From Bryobacter sp. CoA8 C33 (lineage in GTDB: Bacteria; Acidobacteriota; Terriglobia; Bryobacterales; Bryobacteraceae), in assembly GCA_019931185.1 (NCBI GenBank), contig JAINDK010000030.1, forward strand, positions 48,097 to 112,096: a stretch of DNA of 64,000 nt. The letters run 5' to 3'. The notes under the pieces are model-generated. The model was not told the DNA's origin. It worked only from the letters and a program-made list of their open reading frames with translations, and did no database searches. The translations under genes and the position numbers were made by a program. Of the stretch, positions 16,360-25,174 are shown in pieces. The first letter of the stretch is position 1. Each line of letters opens with the position of its first letter.

Positions 16360-18486
16360 TTATCCTACCTGCACCAGACCGTAACGCCTCTGCCAGTGGT
16401 CTTCCAGGTACCGCTCCGCCTCTCTGAGGCGCACGGAATCGGCTTCCCGCTCGAGAAAACTCCGCGCCTCTCCGCGTGCCATCTCAAGGATTTCCCGATC
16501 CTTCAATACATGCGCAAAACGCAATTGCGGCAGGCCAGACTGCCGGGTACCGAAGAATTCCCCCGGCCCGCGAATTTCCAGATCGGCCTCCGCCAGCCGG
16601 AAGCCATCTCCAGACTCCACCATCGCCCGAATCCTCTGCTCACTGACTTCCGTCTGCTTGCCGGTAACCAGAAAGCAGTAGCTTGCATGGGCTCCCCGGC
16701 CCACGCGGCCCCGCAACTGGTGCAGTTGAGCCAAACCAAATTTCTCCGCATTCTCGATCACCATCACGCTCGCGTTCGGGACATCCAGTCCTACTTCCAC
16801 GACGGTCGTCGATACCAGCACATCCAGTTCATGACGCTTGAACCTCTCCATCACCTCATCTTTCTCGCTGGCTGGCAACTGGCCGTGCATGAGTCCAACA
16901 CGATACTGAGGAAACACTTTCTGCTGATGCAACTCAAACATACGCTGCGCGCTCTTGAGGTCGGGGGAGTGCTCGGAGTCATCAACAAGGGGATAAATTA
17001 TATAGGCTTGCCGCCCCGTGGCCAGTTCCCGCCCAACCGCTTCCCAAACCGCGCGTATGGCCTGCTGGCTGTAGTGCCGGGTAAGGATGCCTTTGCGGCC
17101 CGGCGGCATTTCGTCGATCACGCTGACATCGAGATCTCCATATATGGTCAGCGCCAGCGTGCGCGGAATCGGCGTCGCAGTCATCACAAGCACGTCCGGA
17201 ACCATTCCCTTCTGGCGCAAAAACAGGCGTTGTAGTACCCCGAACCGGTGCTGCTCATCGATGATGGCCAAACCCAACCGGTCGAACTCGACATTCTTCT
17301 CAAGCAGCGCGTGGGTGCCCACGATCACCTTAGCCCAGCCGCTGGCGACTGCCTTGCGTACTTGTGCCTTTTCCTTCGCTGTTTGCGAGCCCGTCATGAC
17401 AACGACCGGATAACTGAGCCGCCGGAAGAAGTGTTGCAGGGATAGATAGTGCTGGGTCGCCAGCAGTTCCGTCGGCGCCAGTATGGCAACCTGATATCCA
17501 TTCTCGATCGCGATCACGGCCGCCTCGGCCGCCACTAATGTTTTGCCGCTTCCAACATCCCCCTGCAACAAGCGGTTCATGGGATGCGGTTTGGCCATGT
17601 CTTCGGCGATCTGCTTCAGTGCGCGCTTCTGGGCGGAAGTAGGCTTGAAGGGCAGCATCTGCTTGATCTTTTCCCGGATTAAATCGGTCAACTCAAAAGC
17701 AATTCCCGGAGTCCGCTTCATTTCGCGCTGCTTGCGCAACAGGCCAAACTCCAACCAAAAGAACTCCTCGAAAATCAGCCGCCAGTGCGCGGGCGAGCGC
17801 CGTTGGTTCAAGGTTTCCACGCTCAGATCCGCCGGTGGGTCGTGCACCTCCCTGACGGCCTTGTCGATGCGCGGCAGGCGAAACCGCCGTAGAATCTCCT
17901 CCGGCATGGCGTCATGGATTTCACGGGCGGCCTCGATGGCCCGCTGCACAAATCTCCGGATCTGTTTCGGCGTCACTTTGCCAATCGCCTCGTAGACAGG
18001 CACAATCCGCCCCATATCCAGCGTCAACTCCGCATCCCCATCCCCGGCTACGGCCTCGAATTCCGGATGGGCGAGAAAGGTGCGCGCCGCCTGAAAGTCG
18101 TACTCCACCTTGCCGTAAAGGGCGAGCCGCAGACCCGGCACAATCTCATTGGCCAGGTACTTGGCGTTGTACCAGCGAGCCAACAAGCGGTCGCCGTTCT
18201 CGTCCTGCAACTCCGCCTCGAACAGTACCTGCGCTCCTTTGCGCCAGGTGCGGGTTCGCGTGGAGGCAACCATGGCCAGAATCACTCCACTCTGCCCCTC
18301 GCGTATTTGCCGCAGCGGCAGAAACCGCGTGCGGTCCTCGTAGCGAAACGGGGGATAAAACAGCAGATCCTCAACGGTTTCCAGACCTTTCGCTTTCAGC
18401 TTTTCAGCCAGCGTCGGGCCTACCCCTTTGAGATATTGCAATGGAGAGGAAAGTCGAACCAAAGCCGTAGTGTACAATGCCGCCAT
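16360..18486 (-). CDS. recG: ATP-dependent DNA helicase RecG
   Basis: About 708 residues from the ATG at 18486. RecG reverses stalled replication forks and branch-migrates Holliday junctions. The N-terminal wedge/OB part is present (YLKGVGPTLAEKLKAKG, then DLLFYPPFRYEDRT). The helicase motifs are Walker A (LLQGDVGSGKTLVA), DEQH (IIDEQHRFG), a VMTATPIPRT motif and the C-terminal QLRGRVGRGAHASYC. The length is near the usual 690-700. Earlier in-frame ATGs at 18501 and 18570 would overlap the divergent oxidoreductase gene. Even the ATG at 18486 overlaps its start codon. rsmD follows 5 bp after the stop. Confidence 0.95.
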   Translation of the reverse strand: MAALYTTALVRLSSPLQYLKGVGPTLAEKLKAKGLETVEDLLFYPPFRYEDRTRFLPLRQIREGQSGVILAMVASTRTRTWRKGAQVLFEAELQDENGDRLLARWYNAKYLANEIVPGLRLALYGKVEYDFQAARTFLAHPEFEAVAGDGDAELTLDMGRIVPVYEAIGKVTPKQIRRFVQRAIEAAREIHDAMPEEILRRFRLPRIDKAVREVHDPPADLSVETLNQRRSPAHWRLIFEEFFWLEFGLLRKQREMKRTPGIAFELTDLIREKIKQMLPFKPTSAQKRALKQIAEDMAKPHPMNRLLQGDVGSGKTLVAAEAAVIAIENGYQVAILAPTELLATQHYLSLQHFFRRLSYPVVVMTGSQTAKEKAQVRKAVASGWAKVIVGTHALLEKNVEFDRLGLAIIDEQHRFGVLQRLFLRQKGMVPDVLVMTATPIPRTLALTIYGDLDVSVIDEMPPGRKGILTRHYSQQAIRAVWEAVGRELATGRQAYIIYPLVDDSEHSPDLKSAQRMFELHQQKVFPQYRVGLMHGQLPASEKDEVMERFKRHELDVLVSTTVVEVGLDVPNASVMVIENAEKFGLAQLHQLRGRVGRGAHASYCFLVTGKQTEVSEQRIRAMVESGDGFRLAEADLEIRGPGEFFGTRQSGLPQLRFAHVLKDREILEMARGEARSFLEREADSVRLREAERYLEDHWQRRYGLVQVG

Positions 18487-19429
18487 GCGGTTGACTGGCA
18501 TATTTCTTCTTTTCTTCGCCTCTCTTCTTCCGGCGGCTGACCTGCGTATCGGCATTATTGGCACAGACACCTCTCACGTAATTGCCTTTAGCAAGATTCT
18601 CAACGATCCCCGGCATCCCGAACACATTCCCGGCGCCCGGATCGTAGCCGCCTACAAGGGAGGCAGCAAGGATATCGAGTCGAGCGCCTCGCGCGTGGAT
18701 AAATACGCCGAAGAACTAGCCCGCGACTGGGGCGTCGAAATCGTTGCCGACATTGCCTCGCTATTAACCAAAGTCGACGCCGTACTTCTTGAATCCGTCG
18801 ACGGAAGGCCCCACTTAGCGCAGGCAAAACCGGTGATCGCCGCCGGCAAGCCCCTCTTTATTGATAAGCCGCTGGCGGCCACGCTCGAAGATGCGCGCGA
18901 AATTGACCGCTTGGCCCGCGAAAAAGGCGTGAAATGGTTTTCGTCCTCCAGCCTGCGCTGGGCCAAGAGTCTAGGCCCCCTGCGGCAACCGGACCTCAAG
19001 GGTGCGCTGGTTTGGGGTCCCGGGCCGCTCGAAGAGCACCATTACCTCGAGCTTGGCTGGTATGCGATTCATGCCACCGAGATGCTGTTCACGCTGCTCG
19101 GCAAAGGCTGCGAAACCGTGACGCGCACCTATAGCGCCGACCAGGATGAAATCACTTGCCGCTGGAAGGATGGGCGCATCGGCACGGTCCGCGCCTTGCG
19201 CCCCTATGGAGACTTCGGCGCGGTCGTTTTCACAGCCGGCAATAAGGTGATCCAGTCGCCCGCTAAATTCGAATACTCCTATGTGCCGCTGGTGCGTGAG
19301 TTTGTGCGGTTTTTCCAGACCGGCAAAACCCCGGTCGATCCCGAGGAGACTCTGGAGATTTTTGCTTTCCTCGATGCCGCGCAAAAAAGCCGCGAGCAGG
19401 GCGGCAAACCAGTTCGGCTTCGCCGCTAG
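18485..19429 (+). CDS. Exported Gfo/Idh/MocA-family oxidoreductase
   Basis: A 314-residue protein with a signal peptide (MRLTGIFLLFFASLLPAA) followed by a Rossmann fold (LRIGIIGTDTSHVIAF). The FIDKPLAATLEDAREI segment is the Lys-Pro motif typical of Gfo/Idh/MocA NAD(P)-dependent sugar oxidoreductases. The C-terminal half contains the expected His region (YAIHATEMLFTLLG). Exported members are frequent in Acidobacteria and Planctomycetes and may act on sugars in the periplasm, but the substrate here is unknown. Its ATG overlaps recG's ATG on the other strand (CATG). A TACAAT hexamer at 18473-18478, seven bases upstream, could be a -10 box and would give a nearly leaderless mRNA. Confidence 0.85.
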   Translation: MRLTGIFLLFFASLLPAADLRIGIIGTDTSHVIAFSKILNDPRHPEHIPGARIVAAYKGGSKDIESSASRVDKYAEELARDWGVEIVADIASLLTKVDAVLLESVDGRPHLAQAKPVIAAGKPLFIDKPLAATLEDAREIDRLAREKGVKWFSSSSLRWAKSLGPLRQPDLKGALVWGPGPLEEHHYLELGWYAIHATEMLFTLLGKGCETVTRTYSADQDEITCRWKDGRIGTVRALRPYGDFGAVVFTAGNKVIQSPAKFEYSYVPLVREFVRFFQTGKTPVDPEETLEIFAFLDAAQKSREQGGKPVRLRR

Positions 19430-20865
19430 GCAACACCGCCAGCCTGCTCAAAGGCGTAGGCGAGGCGGAACATCTTGCTTTCTTCAAAGTGACCGGTCAG
19501 AATTTGCATTCCCACGGGCAGGCCTTCGCGGGTCTTTCCGCACGGCACACTCATGCAGGGGATACCGGCGAGATCGCCGGTAATTGTGTAAATGTCGGAC
19601 AGATACATCTGCATCGGGTCGGCCATCTTTTCACCTAACCGGAATGCCGGAAAGGGGCTGACCGGCGCCACCAGAGCGTCCACTTCGCTAAACGCCTGGG
19701 AGAAGTCGCCCGCAATCAGATTCCGCACCTTCTGAGCCTTCAGGTAATAGGCGTCATAATAGCCGTGGCTCAACACGTAAGTGCCGAGCATGATGCGCCG
19801 CTTGCACTCCATGCCAAAATATTCACCGCGAGTCTTGCGGTACATCTCGCCAAGCGAGGCCGCCTCGGCGCGGCTGGTGTAGCGAACCCCGTCATAGCGG
19901 GCAAGGTTGGAACTCGCCTCGGCCGTGCAGATGATGTAGTAGCAACTGATGGCATAAGGCGTGTGCGGCAAGCTCACCTCGCGCACCTCGCAGCCAAGCC
20001 CGCGCAGCACATCAAGGGCGGCGGCAATCTTGTCGCCAGTCTCGGGCGAAAGCCCCTCAAAGTACTCCTTGGGGATTCCAATCTTCATTCCAGACACGGG
20101 CTTCTTCATTTCCGCGCGGTAGGAATCGACGGGAGCGAAAGCACTCGTTGCATCCAGTTCGTCGCGCCCCGCGATGGCCTCAAGCGTCAGGGCGGCGTCC
20201 TCCACGTTGCGCGCGAAGGGACCCACGTGATCGAGACTGCTGGCAAACGCAACCAGCCCATAGCGGCTTACGCGTCCGTAGGTGGGCGTGACGCCCACCA
20301 CGCCACAAAACGAGGCCGGCTGCCGGATGGATCCGCCGGTGTCGGAACCAAGTGATGCGACCGCCGTACCCTGTGCCACCACCGCCGCCGATCCACCACT
20401 GGAGCCGCCCGGCACGCGGTCCAGCGCAACCGGGTTACGCACCGCGCCAAACGCCGAGTTTTCGTTCGAAGACCCCATGGCAAACTCATCACAATTGGCC
20501 TTGCCGATCATCACCGCTCCCGCTGCCTTCAGCCGTTCCACGGCCGTGGCGTCATAGGGGGGAACATAACGCTCAAGCAGTCGCGAGGCACACGTGGTTC
20601 GCACTCCCTTGGTGGAAAGCACATCCTTGACGGCAACCGGCACTCCCGCCAACAAGCCCGGATCTTCTCCCCGCGCCAGCTTGTCATCCACGGCGCGAGC
20701 GGCTGCTTCCGCCACTTCCGGGCAAAGCGTCAGATAAGCGTTCGTCTTGGGGTTTTCCGCCTCGGCAAACCGTATTGCGGCCCGTGCCAACTCGAGCGCG
20801 CTGAATTTACGCGCCGCCAGTCCGCTCCGGATCTCCGCGATCGTAAGTGACGAAATGTCCTGCAT
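19426..20865 (-). CDS. gatA: Asp-tRNA(Asn)/Glu-tRNA(Gln) amidotransferase subunit A
   Basis: A 479-residue GatA, the glutaminase subunit of the GatCAB complex that makes Gln-tRNA(Gln) or Asn-tRNA(Asn) by transamidation. The amidase triad is complete: Lys80 (VPVAVKDVLSTKG), cis-Ser155 (PGGSSGGSA) and Ser179 (LGSDTGGSIRQPASF). The VTPTYGRVSRYGLVAFASSLD run is characteristic of GatA rather than generic amidases. gatC lies 15 bp upstream on the same strand. gatB is not in the window. The stop is a CTAG shared with the convergent oxidoreductase. Confidence 0.96.
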   Translation of the reverse strand: MQDISSLTIAEIRSGLAARKFSALELARAAIRFAEAENPKTNAYLTLCPEVAEAAARAVDDKLARGEDPGLLAGVPVAVKDVLSTKGVRTTCASRLLERYVPPYDATAVERLKAAGAVMIGKANCDEFAMGSSNENSAFGAVRNPVALDRVPGGSSGGSAAVVAQGTAVASLGSDTGGSIRQPASFCGVVGVTPTYGRVSRYGLVAFASSLDHVGPFARNVEDAALTLEAIAGRDELDATSAFAPVDSYRAEMKKPVSGMKIGIPKEYFEGLSPETGDKIAAALDVLRGLGCEVREVSLPHTPYAISCYYIICTAEASSNLARYDGVRYTSRAEAASLGEMYRKTRGEYFGMECKRRIMLGTYVLSHGYYDAYYLKAQKVRNLIAGDFSQAFSEVDALVAPVSPFPAFRLGEKMADPMQMYLSDIYTITGDLAGIPCMSVPCGKTREGLPVGMQILTGHFEESKMFRLAYAFEQAGGVA

Positions 20866-20880
20866 GCAATTTCCCTCCCG

Positions 20881-21186
20881 CTAGCGTTCAATCACCCTGG
20901 GCACCTTGAAGTGTCCTGCCCCGCTCAGGGGAGCGTTGGCCAAAGCATCCGCCGTGCCCAATCGGGTCCGCTCCCTCACTTCATCCGTACGAAGTGAGGC
21001 AGTTGCCGGGGCTGCATAAAGCACTTGCGCCATCGGAGCTACCAGATCGGTGTCCAAACTGGCCAGCTGCTCCATGTGAGTTAACACCTCACCCATGTCG
21101 TGCGCCATCTTGTCGACTTCCGTCTCAGTCAAATCCAGATTGGCCAATTTGGCGATTTGGCGAACGTCTTCCTTGCTGAATTGCAT
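20881..21186 (-). CDS. gatC: Asp-tRNA(Asn)/Glu-tRNA(Gln) amidotransferase subunit C
   Basis: A 101-residue GatC, the small scaffold subunit that stabilises GatA on GatB. It starts MQFSKEDVRQIAKLANLDLTE and carries the LTHMEQLASLDTD segment, then a proline/threonine-rich connector ending in GHFKVPRVIER. This C-terminal FKVPRVI strand is the family signature. It lies 15 bp upstream of gatA and 28 bp downstream of the DciA-like gene on the same strand, so the three are probably one operon. Confidence 0.95.
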   Translation of the reverse strand: MQFSKEDVRQIAKLANLDLTETEVDKMAHDMGEVLTHMEQLASLDTDLVAPMAQVLYAAPATASLRTDEVRERTRLGTADALANAPLSGAGHFKVPRVIER

Positions 21187-21214
21187 CTGTTCAAAATCCT
21201 CTCAAGCTTGCCGC

Positions 21215-21619
21215 TTAGCGGCCCCCGGCGCGCTTCTTTGATCGCAAATAAACGCGGCGTAATCCGGGATCGGCAATCCCGGCCGCTTCCTGATCCTGCG
21301 CCGCGAGTCGAAAGTCCGAGGCAATCTCTACCTTCGGCCCCGGACGGGGGATCGCTAACCGGTATTCAATCTGGCGTGCCATGGACCGGCCCGTCAATCG
21401 CTCGATCTTCTGCAGGATTTGCCGTTCGAGGGAATGGAGTTGGCTCTGCCAAACCCGGTCTTCGACTTCGACCACGATGCGATCCCGCAATAACTCGCGA
21501 AATCGGGCATGCGCCTCAATCCGGTCGCCCACGGCCGCCTTCCAGGCAGCACGCAGGAGCTCTTCGTCCCCCACGAGTTGATTCTTCAGCCGGCCCAATA
21601 ACCGCAACGCCTGATCCAT
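21215..21619 (-). CDS. DciA-like DUF721 protein
   Basis: About 134 residues from the ATG at 21619, which has a GGAAA sequence some nine bases upstream. Earlier in-frame ATGs at 21649 and 21682 run into the maf start region. The core LRAAWKAAVGDRIEAHARF, then DRIVVEVEDRVWQSQLHSLERQIL, is the DUF721 KH-like domain of DciA. DciA proteins help load the replicative helicase DnaB in bacteria that lack DnaC/DnaI. The C-terminus is basic (RSKKRAGGR). A TACAAT hexamer just upstream on the minus strand could serve as a -10 box. It leads the gatC-gatA group. Confidence 0.75.
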   Translation of the reverse strand: MDQALRLLGRLKNQLVGDEELLRAAWKAAVGDRIEAHARFRELLRDRIVVEVEDRVWQSQLHSLERQILQKIERLTGRSMARQIEYRLAIPRPGPKVEIASDFRLAAQDQEAAGIADPGLRRVYLRSKKRAGGR

Positions 21620-21680
21620 TTTGTCAGTTTCCGATTGTAACAAGGCCATCTGCTCAGGCGGGGCTACACTGACTGGTGTC

Positions 21681-22304
21681 ATGTCTCATCCCTTCCTGGC
21701 GGGCTTCGAGCTGGTTCTTGCCAGCCAATCTCCACGCCGCAAACAACTACTCTCGGCGGCCGGCTTTCCATTTCGCGTGCGTCCCGCCAACATACCTGAA
21801 GTCATCGCCCCCGGCGAAACCCCAACCGAATACGTAATCCGGTTGGCTGCCCAAAAAGCACGGGCCGTAATCCTGGACTCCCATGAAGGAGTTCTCGCCG
21901 CCGACACCACCGTGGTCATCGAGGACGCCAATTCTTTCCATGTGCTTGAGAAGCCCGTTGATGCCGCCGATGCACGGCGAATGCTGTCCCTGCTAAGCGG
22001 CAGGTCCCACCTTGTGCATACGGCGGTGCATTTTCGCTGGCGCTCGCGCGATTGGAGCGCCATCGAGACCAGTGAGGTGGATTTCGCCCCGCTCACAGGG
22101 ACGGAGATTGACACCTACGTGGCCACCGGCGAACCCTTCGATAAGGCGGGAGCCTATGGCATCCAAGGGTTTGCCTCACGTTTTGTGCGGGGCATCCGCG
22201 GCTGTTACTTCAACATCGTAGGCCTGCCCGTGCACCGCGTTTATCGCCTGTTTGCCGAGGCCAGAGTCCTTAGGCGGGACGAAAGTCACGCGCCTGCTTC
22301 TTGA
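21681..22304 (+). CDS. Maf-family nucleoside triphosphate pyrophosphatase
   Basis: A 207-residue Maf protein, which hydrolyses dTTP/UTP or modified nucleotides to monophosphates and so limits their incorporation. Motifs are LVLASQSPRRKQLLSAAGF at the N-terminus, VLAADTTVVIED (catalytic Asp), and the C-terminal GEPFDKAGAYGIQGFASRFV. These are typical of the YhdE/YceF superfamily. The ATG at 21681 gives the family N-terminus; the same frame extends upstream to 21621 without similarity. It overlaps the convergent EVE-domain gene by 35 bp. Confidence 0.93.
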   Translation: MSHPFLAGFELVLASQSPRRKQLLSAAGFPFRVRPANIPEVIAPGETPTEYVIRLAAQKARAVILDSHEGVLAADTTVVIEDANSFHVLEKPVDAADARRMLSLLSGRSHLVHTAVHFRWRSRDWSAIETSEVDFAPLTGTEIDTYVATGEPFDKAGAYGIQGFASRFVRGIRGCYFNIVGLPVHRVYRLFAEARVLRRDESHAPAS

Positions 22305-22683
22305 GCCACGTCACAAATTCCACCGGCACGGCCATAGTCGATAGCCGTGATTGCCGCACCAGAGCAAAGTCCGCAAACAGTCCGCTTGCCTTAATCTCGG
22401 CCAGCGTCACCGGCCGTGCCAGCCGGCCACCAAACCGGTAGCGGAATACGCTCCATTTCGGCTCCGCCCCATCGGGAAACACCTCCCCCTCGACATACCC
22501 CCAACCCACGATTGCCGCCTCACCTTGCGAGTGATAACAGATGACACAATCGCCATTTTGCATGGCGCGGATCGCTTGCTGTGCCTGCGCATTCCGCACG
22601 CCCGTCCAGTCCGTTACCCCGTCTCGCTCGAGATCCTGGATCGAATACTCCACCGGATCGGATTTCGCCAAAAAAAAACGCAT
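22270..22683 (-). CDS. EVE-domain protein
   Basis: A 137-residue EVE-domain protein, a PUA-like fold thought to bind modified bases in DNA or RNA. It starts MRFFLAKSDPVEYSIQDLER, and has TDWTGVRNAQAQQAIRAMQNGD and CYHSQGEAAIVGWGYVEG, which are the conserved EVE segments with the aromatic/Gly pocket. The length is that of a single-domain housekeeping EVE protein rather than a restriction-associated fusion. It overlaps the 3' end of maf on the opposite strand. Upstream is the 149-bp gap before the exopolysaccharide operon, and no restriction or defence gene adjoins it. Confidence 0.93.
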   Translation of the reverse strand: MRFFLAKSDPVEYSIQDLERDGVTDWTGVRNAQAQQAIRAMQNGDCVICYHSQGEAAIVGWGYVEGEVFPDGAEPKWSVFRYRFGGRLARPVTLAEIKASGLFADFALVRQSRLSTMAVPVEFVTWLKKQARDFRPA

Positions 22684-22736
22684 GCATCAGTACAGTACTA
22701 CACCAGAACTTTGGTTGCACTGATAGCAGCATAAGA

Positions 22737-22766
22737 TTGACCTCTCAGTACCAACGATCCAAGATT
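22737..22766 (+). promoter_or_regulatory. Possible sigma70-type promoter for the polysaccharide-export operon
   Basis: In the 149-bp gap before the export gene, TTGACC (22737-22742) and AAGATT (22761-22766) are separated by 18 bases, near the -35/-10 consensus. A separate TAATAT at 22777-22782 is an alternative -10. A short hairpin (GCGGAA with TTCCGC) lies further down around 22797-22816, before a GGAG ribosome-binding site 10 bases ahead of the ATG at 22833. Acidobacterial promoters often deviate from the E. coli consensus, so this is only a suggestion. Confidence 0.25.
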
Positions 22767-22832
22767 TCCGCTGGTGTAATATTGAATCTGGAGATCGCGG
22801 AATTTAGGAGTTCCGCGTTGTGGAGAATTTGA

Positions 22833-23465
22833 ATGTCATCTATTGAACTCTCGCGATTGATCATAGGCTTCATGATTTTCGTCCGTCTGTTGCCGGCACA
22901 AAACCCTTCTGCCCAACAAGACCCAAAGCCGGTTGCCCCCGCGGAAGAAAAGACGGAAGTGACGGCCTCCTCAGCAGGCGCGGCAGTCGATCCAAGATCC
23001 TACAAAATTGGCCCGGAAGACGTTCTCCTGCTTCGTGTTTGGAGGGAGTCGGATCTTTCTGGACTCATCACTGTGAGGCCGGACGGCAAAGTAAATTTGT
23101 TGCTGGTTGGAGAAGTAGATGCATCCGGCTTGACACCCGTGGAACTGGAGGCCCGCATCACCAAGGCCTACGAAAAGGTTCTGAAGAACCCGATTGTTTC
23201 TCTTCAGGTACAAAAAGTTGAGAGCAAACGCTACTTTCTCTCTGGCGAAGTAGGAAAGGCAGGCGCCTTTCCTCTTGTAAGGCCGATGACGGTACTCGAA
23301 GCAATCACTCTGGCCGGCGGACTCCGTGAATTCGCGAATGGGAAAAAGATCGTTGTTATGCGTGGGGCCGAGCGGATTAAGTTTAACTACAACGAAGTGG
23401 TCAAAGGCAAGAAGCTGGAACAGAATATTCAACTCCTTCCCGACGACCATATTTTTGTTCCCTAG
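22833..23465 (+). CDS. Polysaccharide biosynthesis/export protein (Wza-like)
   Basis: A 210-residue protein with an N-terminal hydrophobic segment (LIIGFMIFVRLLPA) and a Gln/Pro/Glu-rich linker. The Poly_export domain follows (YKIGPEDVLLLRVWRESDLSG, then ITVRPDGKVNLLLVGEVDASGLTP), and then one SLBB domain (RYFLSGEVGKAGAFPL with VLEAITLAGGL). Wza-type proteins form the outer-membrane channel for exopolysaccharide. There is no lipobox cysteine at the signal end, unlike E. coli Wza, and the protein is shorter, as in the GumB type. It is the first of three cotranscribed export genes. Confidence 0.92.
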   Translation: MSSIELSRLIIGFMIFVRLLPAQNPSAQQDPKPVAPAEEKTEVTASSAGAAVDPRSYKIGPEDVLLLRVWRESDLSGLITVRPDGKVNLLLVGEVDASGLTPVELEARITKAYEKVLKNPIVSLQVQKVESKRYFLSGEVGKAGAFPLVRPMTVLEAITLAGGLREFANGKKIVVMRGAERIKFNYNEVVKGKKLEQNIQLLPDDHIFVP

Positions 23466-23491
23466 GCGCAACCAGACCGGAGACTCCAATT

Positions 23492-25156
23492 ATGCAGCCA
23501 CTTCAGGATCCACTTGCAATCCAGCACCGGGCACTCGACGTTGAGGATTACATAGACATCGTTCGCCGCCACAAATCTTCGATTCTGGGCCCCTCCTTGG
23601 CGGGACTGGTAATCGGAGTCGTAATTGCATTCTTGTGGCCCGACACCTTCGTATCCTCCGCCACGATTCGCGTCCTCCCACCTCAGGTCCCCGAAGGACT
23701 GCTCTCCATGCCTCTGTCCATGGATATGAGCCAGCGGGTGAATCAAATGACACAGAGCATATTGAGCCGGGCCACGCTGACAAACATTATCAACACCCAT
23801 GCCTTATACCCAAAGGAGCGCAAGAGACTCCCTTTAGAGGACATCATCGAATCCATGCGCAACAAGGCCATCGAGGTTCGGATGATCGGCGGCTCCCCGG
23901 GTTCCCAATCGAAAACCGTCGCGTTCAATGTAACTTTCAAGTATGAAAACCGGGTGATCGCTCAAAAGGTTTGCCAAGATCTTGTCACCAAGTTCATCGA
24001 CGAAAACGTTCGGGAAAGGGCGAGCAGTTCCTCACAGGTCAAGGACTTTGTGGAAGATCAATGGTCCAGCCGAAAGCGCGAGTTGGATGCGATCGAAGAG
24101 CAGCTTTCCCGCTTCAAATCCGCCAATATCGGCCGCACTCCCGAACAACAAGGAGCCATGATGTCCGCCATCAACGGGGTGGAAACCCGCATGACGAATA
24201 TCAACGCATCCCTTGGCCGTCTCAATCAGGACCGCTTGATTATTGAAAACCAGATCAGCATTTTGAAGGATCAACTTCGTCAAATCATCGTGCCTACGGT
24301 CGAAAACGTAAGGACTGTGGTGCCGCGCGATGAACGGCTGACTGCCCTCGAGCGTGAGATCGCCAACAGCGAAACCAAATTGCAGTCCCTTCGCGAGTCT
24401 TATCAGGACACTCACCCCGACATTAAGGCAGCCTCGTCGAACATCCAGATCCTCAAAAAAGAGCGGGACCGCCTTCAGAAGATTCAAGATGATCTGGAAC
24501 AACAGGCAAAAAAAGGAGCAGGTTCCGTTTCTACGCTGCGGCCCGAAGCGCAGCGTGAAGCTCGCGCGCTGGAAGCGCAAATCCAGCAATTGCAATCCCG
24601 TATTGAGGCTTCCCGTCTGGAGGAAGACTCCTACAAGAAAGCCTTAGTGGAAGCGGAGCGCTCTGCCAAAACGCTGCAGGGTTCGCTTGCCTCCATGCCC
24701 TCAAGTGAAAAAGAGTACGAGCAGTTGAGGCTGCAGGCAATGTTCGCCCGCCGCGACTTTGAAGAGATAGATCGAGTGCGTCAGCGAGCAAACGCCGCCG
24801 TGGAGTTGGAGAACCGCAAACAAACGGAAAAACTTGAGGTTCTCGATCAAGCGTCGCTCCCTGTAACACCAACTGAGCCGAAACGCTGGATCATCATGCT
24901 TGGGGGTGCCATTGGCGGACTGCTTCTCGGCATCTGTTTCGCCGCCGCCCAGGAGATGAAGGACTCCACTCTCAAAAACTTGAAGGATGTCCGGGCGTAT
25001 ACTCAACTAACCATTCTCGGGTGCATTCCGCTTCTTGAGAATGACTTGGTTGTCCGCCGCCGCCGCCGCCTCACGTGGTTGGCATGGTCAACGGCGTGTT
25101 TGGCCAGTATCGTCATAATGGCCGGCTCAATCGCCTTTTATTTGACGAGCAAATAA
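23492..25156 (+). CDS. Polysaccharide chain-length determinant / co-polymerase (Wzz/GumC-like)
   Basis: A 554-residue inner-membrane protein with two transmembrane segments, one around residues 33-51 and one near the C-terminus (MLGGAIGGLLLGICFAAAQE); a third hydrophobic stretch is at the extreme C-terminus. Between them is a long periplasmic coiled coil rich in Glu/Gln/Arg, with the family segment PVTPTEPKRWIIMLG before the second membrane helix. These proteins set polymer length and couple synthesis to export. It lacks a fused kinase domain; the kinase is the next gene, 18 bp downstream. The extra hydrophobic tail (WLAWSTACLASIVIMAGSIA) is a mild oddity. Confidence 0.92.
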   Translation: MQPLQDPLAIQHRALDVEDYIDIVRRHKSSILGPSLAGLVIGVVIAFLWPDTFVSSATIRVLPPQVPEGLLSMPLSMDMSQRVNQMTQSILSRATLTNIINTHALYPKERKRLPLEDIIESMRNKAIEVRMIGGSPGSQSKTVAFNVTFKYENRVIAQKVCQDLVTKFIDENVRERASSSSQVKDFVEDQWSSRKRELDAIEEQLSRFKSANIGRTPEQQGAMMSAINGVETRMTNINASLGRLNQDRLIIENQISILKDQLRQIIVPTVENVRTVVPRDERLTALEREIANSETKLQSLRESYQDTHPDIKAASSNIQILKKERDRLQKIQDDLEQQAKKGAGSVSTLRPEAQREARALEAQIQQLQSRIEASRLEEDSYKKALVEAERSAKTLQGSLASMPSSEKEYEQLRLQAMFARRDFEEIDRVRQRANAAVELENRKQTEKLEVLDQASLPVTPTEPKRWIIMLGGAIGGLLLGICFAAAQEMKDSTLKNLKDVRAYTQLTILGCIPLLENDLVVRRRRRLTWLAWSTACLASIVIMAGSIAFYLTSK

Positions 25157-25174
25157 GCAATAGAAGGAGACCCC

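Noticed and set aside
16309..17235. 308-codon frame opposite recG
   Set aside because: Antisense to the helicase domain of recG with no motif.
22270..22683. EVE-domain gene as part of a defence island
   Set aside because: It is a single-domain housekeeping-type EVE protein with no restriction, methylase or nuclease gene nearby.
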